Below the pieces are notes generated by a model that was given only the letters and a program-made list of their open reading frames with translations, was not told where the DNA came from and did no database searches. Below, piece after piece: positions 63,960 through 64,000 of a stretch of 64,000 nucleotides of DNA. This DNA is from DATDIC01 sp963777625 (GTDB taxonomy: Bacteria > Pseudomonadota > Alphaproteobacteria > Acetobacterales > Acetobacteraceae), in the NCBI GenBank assembly GCA_963777625.1, contig CAVZRO010000021.1, positions 186,001-250,000 of the forward strand, in the 5' to 3' direction. The translations under genes and the position numbers were made by a program. Positions within the stretch are counted from its first letter, which is position 1. Each line of letters starts with the position of its first letter.

Positions 63960-64000
63960 ATCGCTCGGCGTCCTTCCTCTTCAGCGCGATGCCGAGCCCC
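63946..64000 (-). CDS. C-terminal end of an upstream gene (partial)
   Basis: Only the last 17 codons are in the window, ending LGIALKRKDAERYADD-stop at 63946. The stop overlaps the ATG of the membrane protein by a dozen bases, so it is the preceding gene in the same operon. Product unknown. Confidence 0.6.
   Translation of the reverse strand, partial: GLGIALKRKDAERYADD

Overview
This 64 kb window is high-GC bacterial chromosome from an alphaproteobacterium, probably Rhodospirillales/Acetobacteraceae (the order and family are inference). The class call rests on four things: a circularly permuted two-piece ssrA gene with tag ANDNQALAVAA beside an SspB-type ClpXP adaptor, a CtrA-type response regulator beside fliI/fliJ, ThyX instead of ThyA, and a purF-cvpA-radA block. 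There is no rRNA, no CRISPR array and no intact transposase.

Layout. 1-5.2 kb (mostly minus): SDR oxidoreductase, purF, cvpA, radA, an exported protein, then a plus-strand TPR protein. 5.4-9.6 kb: tRNA-Pro(CGG), a LOG-type phosphoribohydrolase, a convergent cytochrome c'/cytochrome b561 pair, a Gfo/Idh/MocA oxidoreductase and thyX. 9.6-12.6 kb: ssrA, sspB, class I fumarase, a VOC protein. 12.6-17.8 kb: a queuosine block (VUT-family transporter, queA, tgt, queF, queG) ending in a small ribbon-helix-helix gene, then a palindrome and a strong terminator. 17.8-21.6 kb: an accessory stretch with a small lipoprotein, an unknown protein, a secreted caspase-like protein, a YXWXGXW-motif lipoprotein and a small tail-anchored protein. 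21.7-30.1 kb: metabolic and transport genes (CocE-type hydrolase, DHA2 MFS pump, CaiB/BaiF CoA-transferase, amino-acid ABC binding protein and permease without an ATPase, M20 amidohydrolase). 30.1-43.8 kb: a VWA protein, a membrane-anchored HExxH protein and an OmpA protein (minus), divergent from a type VI secretion block tssA-B-C-hcp-impE-tssE-F-G-H. TssJ, TssK, TssL, TssM and VgrG are not in the window. 44-50.3 kb: sulfotransferase, two very small proteins, a pyridine-nucleotide disulfide oxidoreductase, and an AT-richer UbiA(HAD)/polytopic membrane protein/small-DMT cassette that looks like lipid-linked sugar decoration. 50.3-55.4 kb: phosphotransferase, MFS transporter, Smr-domain protein, nitrilase-family amidohydrolase and NAD kinase. 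55.5-58.2 kb: ctrA divergent from fliI-fliJ. 58.3-64 kb: UDP-sugar dehydrogenase, family 2 glycosyltransferase, and a GMC dehydrogenase operon.

The most important caution is that twelve reading-frame breaks of one base each interrupt otherwise well conserved genes: thyX, fumarase, VOC, queA, the tssF/tssG junction, tssG, tssH, ubiA, the small DMT gene, the phosphotransferase, fliI and the glycosyltransferase. Eleven of the twelve fit one extra base and one (thyX) fits a missing base; most lie in short G/C runs. Several of these genes are normally needed, so consensus sequencing errors are the simplest explanation. I therefore give full-length coordinates across the breaks. One of these breaks makes tssF and tssG look like a single fused gene. 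Three copies of a REP-like palindromic repeat (core GTCATTCCCGCGAAAGCGGG) are scattered through the window.
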